Shown here piece after piece: positions 1 to 14,643 of a stretch of 64,000 nt of DNA; the stretch's first letter is position 1, and each line of letters begins with the position of its first letter. Made by a program: the position numbers and the translations under genes. Under the pieces are notes generated by a model that searched no databases, was not told the DNA's origin, and worked only from the letters and a program-made list of their open reading frames with translations. This stretch comes from Cadophora sp. MPI-SDFR-AT-0126 (lineage: Eukaryota; Ascomycota; Leotiomycetes; Helotiales; Ploettnerulaceae): contig JAGMVK010000001.1 in the NCBI GenBank assembly GCA_020747065.1, positions 744,001-808,000 on the forward strand, in the 5' to 3' direction.

Positions 1-183
1 GGTGACCAGACTTGCTTATTCTTACCATTTCTTATCTAGAGCCCACCCCTGTTAACTGGCCCAGAGATTAGTGGGAACGACCTGGACCAAGCTCAGCAAA
101 AAGAGCTTTGCTCAGAGTCAGCAAAATATCTTCAAATTTCCTAGAAATTGTACCCTTCTCCCATCTCTCTCCTACCTGGAGGC

Positions 184-2027
184 ATGGCGTCCACGACGAC
201 AAGAGCAATGATGAGGCTTCCTGCCTCATCAATTGGCTTCAGCACCGCAGCTCGTCGATCTTTTGCGACGTCATCTCAATCCTTTACACGTGCGCGACCG
301 ACCTCCCGGATCCTTCAGGAAAGGAGCAAGTTGCACCAGAATTCTCGTCGCGCCTATGCAGATGTTGCTCCAGCGAAGAAGTCAATGAGGTTTCCGTTCT
401 TCAAGACCCTTTGGCGCATCACATATCTCTCTGCGATTGCTGGAACGGCTTATCTAGCTTATGGAGTTTATGATCTCAGACACCCAGAGGACCAATTCGA
501 GCCAGATCCAACGAAGAAGAACCTCGTTATTCTAGGTAATTTACTCAATTGGCGGTCTCTATATTTCCTGTGCAGTGTCTGACTATTAACAGGTACTGGC
601 TGGGGTGCTGTCTCCCTCCTCAAGAAGCTCGATACGGAAAATTACAATGTTATCGTCATCTCTCCACGAAACTACTTCCTCTTCACTCCCCTTCTACCAT
701 CATGCACAACTGGAACAGTCGAACATCGATCCATTATGGAGCCAATTCGAAGTATAACCAGACACAAGAAGGCGGCTGTGAAGTTCTACGAAGCAGAAGC
801 TACCAAGATTGATCCTGAGAGAAAGGTTGTTTTCATTGATGATAACTCTGAGATTAAGGGCACTTCCAGTAAGACTGAGGTTGCCTACGATATGCTCGTT
901 GTCAGTGTTGGGGCCGAGAATGCTACATTCGGTATTCCTGGTGTTAGAGAACATTCCTGCTTCTTGAAGGAAATTGGTGATGCCCAGGCCATTCGCAAGA
1001 AGATCATGGATTGCGTGGAAACTGCTACCTTCAAGGATCAAACCCCCGAGGAGGTTGAGCGTCTGCTTCATATGGTGGTTGTCGGTGGTGGACCAACTGG
1101 TGTCGAATTCGCCGGTGAGCTCCAGGACTTTTTCGACCAAGATATCAAGAAGTGGATTCCCGAGATCAGTGACAAGTTCAAGGTCACTCTGATCGAGGCT
1201 CTACCCAACGTCCTTCCCATGTTCTCCAAGCAATTGATCGACTATACCGAGTCGACCTTCAAGGAGGAGAAGATCACAATCATGACCAAGACTGCCGTCA
1301 AAAAGGTTACCGAGACTACTGTTGAGGCTGAGGCTACAGGACCTGATGGAAAGAAGAAGATGGAGGTCATGCCATACGGTCTCCTCGTCTGGGCCACCGG
1401 AAACGCCGTCCGACCTCTCGTCAGAGATCTGATGTCCTCCATTCCAGCGCAGAAGGATTCGAGAAGAGGCTTGGCTGTGAACGAGTACCTGGTAGTCCAA
1501 GGCACTAAAGATATCTGGGCCACTGGTGATTGTGCCGTTGCCGGATACGCTCCAACTGCCCAAGTTGCTTCTCAAGAAGGAGCTTTCCTTGCCCGTCTCT
1601 TCAACACAATGGCCAAGAGCGAAGCCATTGAGAATCAAATCCACGAACTGAGCTCCAACCTCAACCTCCAGCCTGGAAACACCGCAGAGGTCGCAAAGCA
1701 AATCGAGTTGCACGAGAAGCAGCTGCGTCGGATCAAGGACATCAAGCCGTTCCATTACACTCATCAAGGGTCCTTGGCCTACATCGGTAGTGAGAGAGCG
1801 GTCGCTGATGTGAGCTGGTTAAATGGTAACTTTGCTACTGGTGGGGGTTTGACGTATCTCTTCTGGAGAAGTGCGTATTTGAGCATGTGCTTCAGCAGTA
1901 AGTGTTACCCTATCCTGTCAAATAACATTCATACTGACAGATTTTTTCCACAGCTCGTAATCGTGTCCTGGTGGTCCTCGACTGGTTGAAGTCCAAAGCC
2001 TTTGGCCGCGATGTGTCCCGTGAATAA
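184..2027 (+). CDS. Type II (alternative) NADH dehydrogenase, mitochondrial
   Basis: Rotenone-insensitive, non-proton-pumping NADH:ubiquinone oxidoreductase of the mitochondrial inner membrane (NDE/NDI family). Exons 184-535, 593-1897 and 1954-2027 give 576 aa, a normal family length. The start begins MASTTTRAMMRLPASS, an Arg/Ser-rich mitochondrial presequence. A hydrophobic segment (TYLSAIAGTAYLAYGVYDL) at about residues 85-103 precedes the first dinucleotide fold, VILGTGWGA, at about 115-123. The second fold (GGGPTGVEFAGEL) starts near 282, and a flavin-contacting ATGDC lies near 426. Intron 1 (536-592) interrupts the first GxGxxG codon; intron 2 (1898-1953) precedes a short last exon ending GRDVSRE. 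The N-terminal membrane segment suggests an external, intermembrane-space-facing enzyme (NDE type), but orientation is inferred. I see no EF-hand insertion of the calcium-regulated kind. The 183 bases to the left are leader or promoter. Confidence 0.95.
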
Positions 2028-4939
2028 ATAACAAAAGTGGTCCCAGGGAGCAAAGATGTCGTTAAGTAGGCTGAGGACGGGTTAAGAGGGTAGACGAGAG
2101 GGGAGACGCAAGCGAGCTGTGTGTACTACTTCATTTCCTTTAATAACGAAACTCTGGGATAGACAGGTTCAACCGACGGCGGAGCGTTGGTATATGTAAA
2201 TAAGGACGCTTTTTTTGACTGTTTGTGTCCTTCAATTTTCCCACCAATGGAAAGAGAGACCGGGAGAGAATTGAATCAGAAGAAATGACAATACAAATGG
2301 AAACACTTGAAAGTCCAACGCGTGATGGAATGATCCACACGACCCCTTGATATCCTCGCTCGTCGGCAGATTCTTCTTCCTTTCTACCTGATTCGGGTCA
2401 AATCGAGCGAGCAATTCTGATATACACGTGATACCCCTGAACATCACGAGACTTTCTTTGCAACTCCCGTTCCCATTGGATGTTGCTATCCCAGTAGGTG
2501 CAGCAAGACAGGAATTTCGAAAACTTTTGTTGCATGTCGTAAAAACAGAGGGCGTTGGTCGCCCTGAAATTCTGTCGCCCTTTTGTGTTGCCCTCCGCCC
2601 TTTCAGCGGATATGAGGATTTTTGATTGGATGAAAGTTGGGAGAGGGCGAGAGAGGGCGGAGGGCGACGGCGATGGTTTTGTTAGCTGCATGAGAGGGCG
2701 AGATGGGCTGGGAATGGGTGGATGGATGGATATGAGGAGTGGATGAGAGATGCGTGGTGAGAAGGGGGGAGGTGGGTATGCATTGTTTGGAAGGTTGGGA
2801 GCTACCCGAAGGCATCTTTGGGAGTGGAAAGGGCGGAAGGGGAGGGCGTAGAAAGGGTGCAAAGGGCGCAAATAGCTTTTTGCATTGTATCGAGGAAAGA
2901 GCGGTCTTACTAGGTACATAGGAGTGAAGTCATACAGAATTCCAGTCCGTGATATCGCCTTCCTCGATCTTGGAAGTATATATCAGTCTGGAGAATACAT
3001 TGGAGCAAAACTATTATGCAAGCATCTCCGAAATTTTCTAAAGAGTCAATCGCATTATACGGGCATCGGTGGCTCCTAAATTTTTGGAATTTATCCAGGA
3101 AAGATGCTGGTCTCGTGGATTTCTTGTCTTCCCTCTGGTAGCGTTGTTTACATCCTCCGATGGCAATGCTTCTCTTCCACGCCATAGGATACTGGAATTT
3201 GGAGGGACTCTTTTAGCAATGCAGAGGTTCAAACATGAAGAATTTCCACAAGTTTGGTAACAATATATCTGAGGGTGAGGTTGAGAACTTTTAGATGAGC
3301 ATTTGTGCTGTGTAGTCAAAGTATGGTACATGTAGCTCGGTGGAGAGAGTCACAACACGATCTCCATTCATTAAACAGCTATCTCTGAGCAATTGATGAT
3401 GTAGCGATTGAAACTTATCGTGTGAAAACCCCCTATTGCAATGGACAAGGAAATTCGGACTTAAGCACACTCCGGGGGAACATCACAGGCCGCCACGAGA
3501 TGTAGCAATGACTTATTATCAGCAAAGTATATATGAATGGTATGAACACACAGATATGTACAGGAAGTTTTATCGTAATGCTGAAGCGAGTTGGAATCAA
3601 GTTGGGACGTGACTTTATCCTGGCAACAGGGCGTGATGCATACCTAGACATGTACGAAGGATCGAAACGAAAGCATTGCACTTTCTCAATTTTCCTTCCT
3701 CCATCGATGGCGAGAAGTTGAGCAAAACCTTGTGTTCTACAACCGTAGTCTAGAGCCTTCAAGTAAGTCGAAATAGCAAGACATTGTCGTTTATTTTACC
3801 GGATCTCCTGCCGACTCGACAAGGATACCGTGCATGGTATTGCCGTCAGCCACTGTCAACTGACGGGCCTAGACTGTACGCAAACCGTAAGTGGTCCGTC
3901 ATGAGACAGAGAGATTCGGCTAGCAACATTGGAAAGACTTGAAAACATTGACATTGATGAAGCCAGGCAGAGCAAGCTAACGAAACTGGAAGCAAATTGG
4001 CAGGCTTTGAGCTGTTGATGTCCCGAATGCTAAGTAGCATGAGCAATCAGCCTGTATCAGCCACTCGGATGATCGGACCTTCGACTCGCCCTTAGGTAGA
4101 GGTTCGTGTTGCCAAACCCACAACAAGACTCGGTGGCTGCAAAGGGACAAAATATCGTAGCCGACAGCAATGCTTTCAGGACCCCCATGCCCAAACTGAA
4201 TCAAGTCCTGTGATGAAATCAGGACTCTGGAAGTCTAGACGGCATGGAAGCGCCTTCGGGGAACAAACTTAAGTCCCGCTTGCGTCCTTCTATTGGTTTC
4301 TGGATATTTGTTGGAAGAGAAAGGTTCAGCTCTTCCTCCACTCCAGCTGCTCCTCCACAGGCTGTACGCGGGCCATGCTTGGCACAACAAGCAATGAGCT
4401 TTCTCGCCAAAGCTTCCCCTCCTCGCTCACTGAGCTTCATCCACCACAATCACAATCAATACTCCACCATTTCCTTCGGTAACACAATAGAATACAGTAT
4501 GCAACCACTTCAATTACGCATGAACAGGAATAACATACTACTTTAAGATGACCTACCTTATCACATCTCATCACAAGTATCCAGCCACAATTTCCTTGTG
4601 CGCAGCGTTTTTCGAGGTCATGATCGAGGCAGTGCTCCAGCTTCAAGCCTCCAGTGATACGCTGGGAGACAGCTACAACCCGACATCTTCACAGTGATGC
4701 CAGGGGATGTGGGATCGGTACAAGGATCAAAATGTATAAGGAGAAAGTTTACCCCTCTATTGATGTGATCTATCCATCAGGTTCCCTGCCTCATTTCCTC
4801 AAAAACTCTCGTCTTTTCAGTACTTGAGTCCCCAGCGGACATTTTTGGGTTACTCTTCACACCCCATATCACGTTGAAACCAGCCGAAAGCTTCGAAGCC
4901 TTTTGAACGGATTCGACATTTACCAATTATCAATTCTAG
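2028..4939. other. Intergenic region, no convincing gene
   Basis: This 2.9 kb spacer separates the NADH dehydrogenase from the four-exon gene at 4940. Open frames here (for example 173 codons on the minus strand at 2398-2919) lack recognisable domains and follow base composition, being open because of the G-rich stretch at 2633-2870. The last 150 bases before 4940 are pyrimidine-rich, as expected for a leader. Confidence 0.6.
2639..2664 (+). other. Putative G-quadruplex motif in a purine-rich tract
   Basis: Four GGG runs at 2639-2641, 2645-2647, 2655-2657 and 2662-2664 are separated by 3, 7 and 4 bases, fitting the G3N1-7 rule. The flank up to about 2870 is also dense in GGG and AGGGCG steps. 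The function is unknown; it could be in the 3' flank of the NADH dehydrogenase or a distant promoter element. Confidence 0.45.
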
Positions 4940-5728
4940 ATGTCGGCGAATTCAAACTTCTCAAAGATTGCTAGAAACGGATCTGCAATATCGGCAACTT
5001 CATCAAATGCAGGGTAAGTCTACGCCGCCGACATTTACATCCATATACTAATGTCCGTAGGTCTGTTGACTCTTCCCCACACCACCATATCTTCTCCCAA
5101 ATTCCTCCTTTCTCAACATGGCTTCAAAACATATGTACCCAGAACCACAGACATGAAAGAATAGCCACTGGAACGATGCGGGCAGGGATGGCTGTATTGA
5201 CGAGGGAAATGATGGAGATGCACGTCCATCAAGCTCCTGATGTTCGTGGAATGCTAGACTGTTTGCCTGTTGCCAACAAATCGAACATGGAGCTCATCGG
5301 TTGGCGACAAAAACTTGGGACTTGGCCGTCAACGAATTGTGAAGGTTCTTTGCCTGAAGTGCCTCGTCGTCGCCTTTCCTCCTCCTAGGGACAGATATTC
5401 ACAACCGTGAGGCTGAAACCCCATTTATCTGGTCTATTTCGTGTTCTGCTGGTTTTGAGAACACTCATTTGATACTCAGGGAAGGAGGAATACTGGGTGC
5501 GAGCTCGACTTTTTCCACGGGCATGAAATCCATTCATTTTCCACGCATCCTGTGGATTGATTTGCAGGACATTGATATTGATTCTGTGTCAGTTCAGGCG
5601 TTATTGAAGTACGAGGTAACAGAGCTAATTGCGGTTGGACTTTGTAACTCTGTACCTATTCTTAGGGAATATCAATACATGACTCGTTCATAAGGGATGT
5701 CACGATTCATTCCAGCCTTGTTGAATGA
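4940..5728 (+). CDS. Unrecognised four-exon protein (213 aa)
   Basis: I do not recognise this protein. Exons 4940-5013, 5061-5338, 5389-5615 and 5666-5728 join in a single frame to a 213-aa product starting MSANSNFSKIARNGSAIS. The three introns are 47, 50 and 50 bp. The first has a GTAAGT donor and a TACTAAT branch point; the third has GTAACA and GCTAATT. The second has a weak donor (GTGAAG at 5339, or GTTCTT at 5345; both keep phase) but a strong pyrimidine-AG acceptor. If intron 2 is not removed, the protein stops at 5388 with 133 aa. The N-terminal 35 residues are Ser/Asn-rich, followed by a Met-rich stretch (TREMMEMHVHQAPD). There is no signal peptide or obvious membrane segment. Support is purely structural: frame, phase and splice sites. 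Confidence 0.5.
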
Positions 5729-6248
5729 TTACATCATCACTGCGAACCTCTCAGCATTTGGGCTGGAGATACTTCCAAATAACATAAACAATATTGCCTC
5801 AAATAAATCAATATATCGCCACATGAAGTGGCTGGTAGCTTCTTAAGCGTTCTTGTGAGCCACAATTTTGCAGTGAATCCGTTCTTGTCGTACCGTTTGT
5901 CGCATTCACTGGATCAGACTAGGCTGGCCACGCACCTCGCGCTGCCTGGTGAGAGATCTCTAAGCCGCTACGGCAACCTCTGTCCACTTCTATCATCTTC
6001 GGCACGCTAGTCCCAAGCGAGCCTTCGTTCCTGAGCTCATGGGTATTTCCTACCTCCATCTCGACTGAACACATTTGAATCCAACACAACTCTTTATCCC
6101 ACAACTTCATCCCTTTCCTCCTCGACCTTGGTCTTGAAGATCTTTCGCAAAGACCTTCACAACACCCGCGCCCCCATTTCTACGAATTTAGCAAACAACA
6201 AACAGACCCCATACACCAAGTCCGATCTCTTGATCATCAACCTTCAAT
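5729..6248. promoter_or_regulatory. CDC48 upstream region and leader
   Basis: This 520 bp spacer between the four-exon gene and CDC48 becomes rich in C and T after about 6040, as in leaders of highly expressed fungal genes. No separate gene is visible. Confidence 0.5.
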
Positions 6249-8994
<2,746 letters not shown>

Positions 8995-9911
8995 GTCATC
9001 TGTATTCTATTTTTCTTTTCTGCATACATGTGCGAAACATTCTCCATGGGCCGGGCTGAAGATGGTTTTCCCACGGTAGACTTGTACTAGGAGTCGGGAG
9101 AAGTCTGCAACCCCAAAGTTCCGGACAAAGATCTCATTATTTGCTACGCTCGCATGTCTTGGGCGCAGCCACGAAGATTTTTAGTCGGTTCGAGAATGCA
9201 TTTCAATCTTCATAGTACCTGAATCGATAGATTGTCCAATAAAAAGATACCTTCACGATTGTGTGAGCTCTGATTGCTTGAAATGTGATGTGATTTGAAG
9301 TGAGCAGACTTTGGCACCCTGGAGTAGCAGTTGCATCTCAGGCACACAACCATTTCAGATGCCCGAGCCACTGCCAGTTATTCACGGTTTGTCGACTTCG
9401 GACCAAGCTCTCAAGTGTAATGAATGTGCCTTTTCCACAATTGTCTATGCTGCCTGCCTATCTCATCGAACTTCTTCTTGCCACTGTCGGTTCAAGTTCG
9501 TACAGCACTGACGCACGAATAGCCCAAAAGCCAGTCGGAGCGAAAAGTATGTCGTCCAATACAGATTTCTTATTATTCTTGTCTGTGATTTCTTCTATGT
9601 TGTTGTGTCTAGTGACATGGAACGACCCAGACCCAAACGCCGATATATGCCTGGATCGTGTGAATATGATCCCCTCCCTCGGTCCGTGTTCCAGGACCTC
9701 CTCAATTGACTTTCAGGTATTCATCCCTGCCTGTCATAATTCCGATATTCCGCCCTGTAGAAGATAGAACCCTCAACACTAAGCCCCTTCCTCCTGCCTA
9801 AGGAAGCGATACGGACAGCAGTCTTCCCTCCAATATACAATACTCCCCACCACACCTCACAAAATATACACATCTCTACCCATCCTTCGCCCTAAAGAAA
9901 AGTCCCATACC
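8995..9911. other. Convergent 3' spacer, CDC48 / Sus1-like gene
   Basis: This 917 bp spacer contains the 3' ends of two converging genes. A 155-codon frame at 9300-9767 starts only at GTG and has no recognisable domain, so I do not call it. Nothing else is seen. Confidence 0.5.
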
Positions 9912-10615
9912 TCACTCGTCAACCTCACAGACAGCCTCCAAACACTCCCTCGTAATCCTAACCCCCTCCTCAACCACTGCCCTCGGCAACGCCAAACTCT
10001 GCCCTCCCTCCCCCCTCCCCACAAACACACTTCCATCCTCCCCTTTCTTCTTAAACTTCCCATTACTACCCGTCGTTGTCGTTGCCGTCACGCCATTCGC
10101 CTTGCCTTTCAGCAGAGAACTCGATTGCGAACTCGCTGCTGTACTCGAACTTGAGGAGTTTATCTGGGACTGGGATTGGGCTATTTGGTGTGCAGCTGAG
10201 GCTTCCGTGTCGGCTTTTATGTCTTGGAGGACTCGTGTCATGAGGTCGGGGAAGGTGGTGCATGTCCCTGAGCGGAGGAGGGAGAGCGCGTGGTTTTGGA
10301 GGAGGGTCGGCCAGTTCTGGGGGTGGGAGTGCAGGGAGTGGAGGAGGGTGTCGTGGATTCTGTGTGTTGGGAGGGGAGAGTTAGTGATTTATTCTCTCTT
10401 TTACTTTACTCGTATTCTTGGATTTAAGGAGAAAGCAAGTGTAAGACTATTTCAGAAACGACAATTGAGAAGGGGGCAGAGGCGTACTTTGTGATATGCC
10501 CATCTCGCAAGAGCACCGAGTTGATCTGGGACCGTAAATCTGCATCTTGTGTTGTTGGTGTGTATGTTGAAGCTGCCTTGGGCACTCGGACTGGTGTCGT
10601 AGGCTCGGATGCCAT
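9912..10615 (-). CDS. Sus1/ENY2-like SAGA and mRNA-export factor
   Basis: Probable member of the Sus1/ENY2 family, which joins the SAGA deubiquitinase module and the TREX-2 mRNA export complex at the nuclear pore. Exons complement(10488-10615) and complement(9912-10359) join in phase (AA|A, Lys) to 191 aa starting MASEPTTPVRVPKAAS. The helical core LRSQINSVLLRDGHITKIHD, then TTFPDLMTRVLQDIK, then LALPRAVVEEGVRITRECLE follows the helix order of ENY2, including the P-x-x-V-x-x-E step before the last helix. The family is usually about 90-110 aa. This copy is longer because of a Ser/Gln/Thr/Gly-rich insert between the fourth and fifth helices and an N-terminal tail. The donor is GTACGC and the acceptor ACACAG. 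The assignment rests on remembered family pattern, not on a search. Confidence 0.62.
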
Positions 10616-11356
10616 TTTGTTGTATGTGTATCTGGGCTGAGCTGAAAATTGTGCTCAATTGCTGGTAGAGAGGCTGCGTCTTGCAATTGAGCTTTCCAGA
10701 GCTCGGTATTTGTTGTTGCTTTGTCCCTCGTGTTGTACTTTTGTCTTGGCTATCGGTGAGTGTAAAGCGGGAGGTTTCGAAGGCTGGAGTTGGTGGGACT
10801 GGTAAATGGTGTATGGTAATGGTGAAGTTTCCTATCGTGAGGGATGATGCTATTCTCGCGTTCTGATATCGAGTTTGGGGTATTTCGTTGGAACCTTGCC
10901 CTGTCTGAGGTCGACAAGGCTGAGTGTGGGGCGCGTGTTTATGTAACGTCAAGGCTACCAATCAGATGAAGTCTCCATCAAGGGATCGCATTGCGACATT
11001 TTGGATTATAGATACTGATTTTAACGTCGGTAAAAGAAGTTAAACACCGTATCTGTGCAAGAGAGTCTGGCTACTATTTTCATATGCTTTGGTGGTTCCA
11101 AAAAGTCTCACTAAAAATGCCTTTTATTCCTAGAGTAAGCCCTTCCATCGACGAGTTCATATACCTCTACAGAGGAATGGCAATCCAAAGTTGAGATACC
11201 ATGGAATATATCAAGTCTTGAAAGTGATGGGCTTGACTGAATCACTGGTGCCATTGTGGCTTCAAGAACAAGGAGAAGTAAGGATCCAACCTCGAAATTT
11301 AAAGGAAAACTCCTAGGCTAATTACCTTGAGTATTTTCTCTACACGGGACACATAA
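10616..11356. other. Spacer upstream of the Sus1-like gene
   Basis: This 741 bp lies between the Sus1-like start codon and the stop of the kinase fragment. The first part is presumably promoter and leader for the minus-strand Sus1-like gene. No other gene is visible. Confidence 0.45.
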
Positions 11357-11842
11357 TCATAGTCTAAACCATCCATGCCCCATACCATCTCCCGCAGAAA
11401 GACGTTCTGGCTTATACTCCAGTAACCTTCGCAAAAGATCCGCGAAAACCTCTTGCTCCGTCTCCGAAATCTCCCGATGACGATCTCCATCAGCACAAGG
11501 AGGGCCGTTTATGTACCAGACCCCAGGAGCAATCTTTTCCTTCCATGACTTCGCATTATAAGCAACCCATGGCCTAGTGATGACCGTGATCCCGACCTCT
11601 GGCTCTCGCTCAGGTTCCAGAATGGCAACAAGACGTCCCCTCTCATCAGAATACTCATCTTTGAAAAGCCTTTTCCGATCTTCCCAAGTGCTCGACCACC
11701 AAGGTTCAGGAAGCTTGCCTAGGACTTCAACAAATTTCACTAGGTACTCATTATCATCATTGTCGAATGCGTCGAGCAGTTTTCTACCGGTTCTGATCTC
11801 GAACAGGCTATACCCCGAGATTTGGAGTAATGGAAGACTCAT
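11357..11842 (-). pseudogene. Orphan C-lobe fragment of an SRPK-like protein kinase
   Basis: An uninterrupted 161-codon frame matches only the C-terminal part of fungal SR-protein-kinase-like enzymes. FEIRTGRKLLDAF corresponds to the segment after helix F, LPEPWWSSTWEDRKRLF is the typical post-F loop, and ADLLRRLLEYKPERLSAGD followed by GHGWFRL is the final helix and end of the domain. Everything before it is missing: no glycine loop, VAIK lysine, HRD or DFG motif is visible in the upstream 700 bases in any frame I read. The frame extends only about 11 codons upstream of the Met before a stop. It cannot be an active kinase. It is most likely a relic of a truncated gene, although the open frame without stops means an expressed fragment cannot be excluded. 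Confidence 0.7.
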
Positions 11843-14643
11843 CAGGACAGTCAGTGCTTGATCTTGAAGATATCAGGGGCAGGGTGATCGTGTAAAGTTG
11901 CTGAGTTTGGTGGAACACGAAGAGCAGTTATGTTTATAACCCTAGATTGAAGGCTGACGTATTATTATGGAAGATACGAGGGCTCTCAAGCGGTGCTCTG
12001 TCAGAGCTGTTGTATAATAGAAATTGTTTGACTTTCAGGGTTCGAGTTATTGTGTGGATTTTGATGTTGTCGGGCAATCTTACTTTGGATGCAGGTTTTG
12101 CTTTACAACGTTCCTAGCAGCATAGCCGCTACCTCCAACTTCGACTCTGAAGATGTTTCTGGAACTGTTAATATTCGGTCTGACAGTCATCGTTCTGCTC
12201 AGTGCTAAAAGCTCTTGCAACTCAGCAATCGTTTACACCCCCGCTTCTCTCAATCCTACTCAAAGCATGCTTCTCAATAGTTTGTTTGCACCTCTCAATG
12301 GCGTCAGAGAACCCCCGGGATCATCGCCAATTATGCCGAAGCAGAGAGCGCAGCTTAGATTGTTTTTCCTGACATTGGACATGTGTCATACCAAGGTAAA
12401 TAGCATACGGCGAGGAATGTTAACTCCAAGAACATCTTACTCTAGCGCTGTGAAAGCCACCCCTGAGCTGCTTGGTGTGCCGATGTAATCCAGCTCAAAC
12501 TTTGTCAATGAAGCGAGAAATATACATCAGTATCTCCTAGAACTTGTCCTGGGCTTCAGCTGTGGTGACAAAACGCCTCCAAGTCTGAGCTTATACTTTT
12601 CACGTCGGCTGTATCACGTACGTCAGTTCGATTTATACTGGCCGTTGCAGTCATTCATAATGACTGACGCAACCGTTGACTCATGCTGAGGACACTATCC
12701 CAACTCAATCTCGTATAGACAGGAGGAAGCTCCGGGACCTTGTGCCGTATCGGAGATGTTATATCTTCGGCGTCACACAATCGGCATTGATATATAGTAT
12801 GGATTCGGAATGGTCTGATTGGCCGTGCAGGCATACTCAAAACAACCGTCGCCACACCTGCGGTGAACGTAGCGAGAGAAGATAACAGCTCGAGAACTCT
12901 TGTAGGATCAACGCGGCTTTACACACTGTATGGTTCAAGGATGTGTCAGCGAATGATCACAACTTCTGTATCGATTCTCGGAGCCTGATCTAGTCGGTGA
13001 AGGTAAGCACAAAAATCCAAAGAAATCAACTTGACGATACTGTATTGAAGAGCCCACACTATCCCACGGCCCACTTAGTGTTAGAAGGAATGGAGCCATA
13101 AGCACTCGGCCTTGCCGGTGCCAAGTGTAGTGAACTTTGTGGTTTCTCAACTAACGGACAAAGATAGACATTCTGAAGAAGGTATCAAGGGCTGTCATTC
13201 AGCCGCTAATAAACAGAGTTCAAAAATGATGTCAGAGTTCTGGCAAAACGACGACACATTTGGAAATAGTATGGCTGTGTAATAAGGCATGAGATAATTG
13301 ACTTCGAGTAAATTGTGGCGCAAGCAAATGATGGGCAGAGACCGAGCTCAGCAGATTCGCATGGCTAACCACCATGAGCCAGAGCGGAATCGTATTGGGA
13401 GAAGAGTACATGCATGGTACGGGCTTCAAAGGCCATGTTCGCCCTGAAAATTGTCAAGAATTCCAGGTTAAGCATGCATGATAGGAAACAAAAATCCGGG
13501 GAAGCGGTCTGACAACAGGTCGTTCCGATCAGTTGGTCATGGTCTTTTCGTTCACGTCGTCGGCTGTTCTGTCTCTTGTTCACCGTCAAGCGACTTGGCA
13601 GGGGGGCCAATTCAGAGGTACGATTGGATGAGAAGGCTGCGACTAAATTTGTGGGGACGGCTGTCTCACAGACCTCAGACCACGGGCTTCCAACCGAATG
13701 CTGCTCTCCCAAACTCACCCAAACATCCGAAACGACACACAAGTTTCAAAGCATCCAAAGATGGTAAGAAGCCATCGCAACCTAGGATTTCAGCTCTATG
13801 ATTGGTTGTGCGGAAGAAGTTCTCCTCGATTACGTCCAATTACGTGTCTCTGTTTGTTTGCCCGAGGGCCAAGTCTCGGTGTGATGAACGGTTCCTATGT
13901 CTAGAGACATCTCTTGGACCACGATGGCTGTTCGTGAGATACGGAGGAGGAGGTTGGTGCTTCTCTCCTTTGACAAAGCTTCGATCTCTTCTTCCCGTCT
14001 CTTCCCTTCCCCTGAAGTGCTTCTGATTCAAGGCTGGCCCTGTCAATTGCATTCTGTCGCGCCTGCCTTCCCTCTCTTCTATCTTTTCCTACATTGCAGC
14101 AACAGCACAAAAACCCGTCTACATTCTGCATAGCTCTGCTCAAACCCAAACCCCCGCAAGAGAACTCCACGTCCAGCCGTTCTGCAGCACACATCGATCA
14201 GTATCGCATGTCGTGCCTGGTCCCAAGCTCTGTGCATTGGGTTTGTTCAAGCTACCGCGTCATTCCAGAAACCGGCAGGAAACCAGTAACATCCCTTACG
14301 GAAGTAACGGGGTCCCAAAGAGTACTTGAGTACCTGCGTTGAGCGCTCGGCCTGCCACATCCGACATCTCTTGTCGCAAACATCCAGGAGAACCGTGGCA
14401 AGTGAGCTGTCAAGACGATTCATCTCAAACGCGCAGAGTTTGGCCCGACTAAGCATATTCTCTCGACTTCGCCTGTGTCGCGGGGAACACCTCGAAGCTC
14501 TTCCTGGTCAATACTTCACCTGCTATCGTCATTGTTACACTCTGCTATCTATCGTCGACAACCCCAATTGTGGGTGACGGAGCCACACATCAATCGTCTT
14601 CTTCGAGAATTGCTTGCGAACCTGGAGGAGAGCATCATCAATA
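11843..14643. other. Gene-poor spacer with one weak secreted-peptide candidate
   Basis: This 2.8 kb separates the kinase relic from the GPI-type protein. The 111-codon frame at 12153-12488 is listed separately as a weak candidate. The last 500 bases are probably promoter and leader of the gene at 14644 and carry several short upstream frames. I saw no tRNA, transposon or further kinase sequence. Confidence 0.45.
12153..12488 (+). CDS. Possible small secreted peptide (weak)
   Basis: A 111-codon frame with an ATG start opens with a hydrophobic stretch (MFLELLIFGLTVIVLLSAKS) that resembles a signal peptide, followed by a polar region with few cysteines. There is no recognisable domain, and the length is within what chance allows in 64 kb. 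It is listed only because of the N-terminus; it may be noise. Confidence 0.15.
   Translation: MFLELLIFGLTVIVLLSAKSSCNSAIVYTPASLNPTQSMLLNSLFAPLNGVREPPGSSPIMPKQRAQLRLFFLTLDMCHTKVNSIRRGMLTPRTSYSSAVKATPELLGVPM

Noticed and set aside
2398..2919. 173-codon minus-strand frame
   Set aside because: It is open mainly because the G-rich tract lacks stop codons in that frame; its Pro/Ser-rich translation has no domain.
12260..12370. Possible further kinase sequence upstream of the C-lobe fragment
   Set aside because: All three minus-strand frames read; no HRD, DFG or lysine motif found and stops interrupt each.
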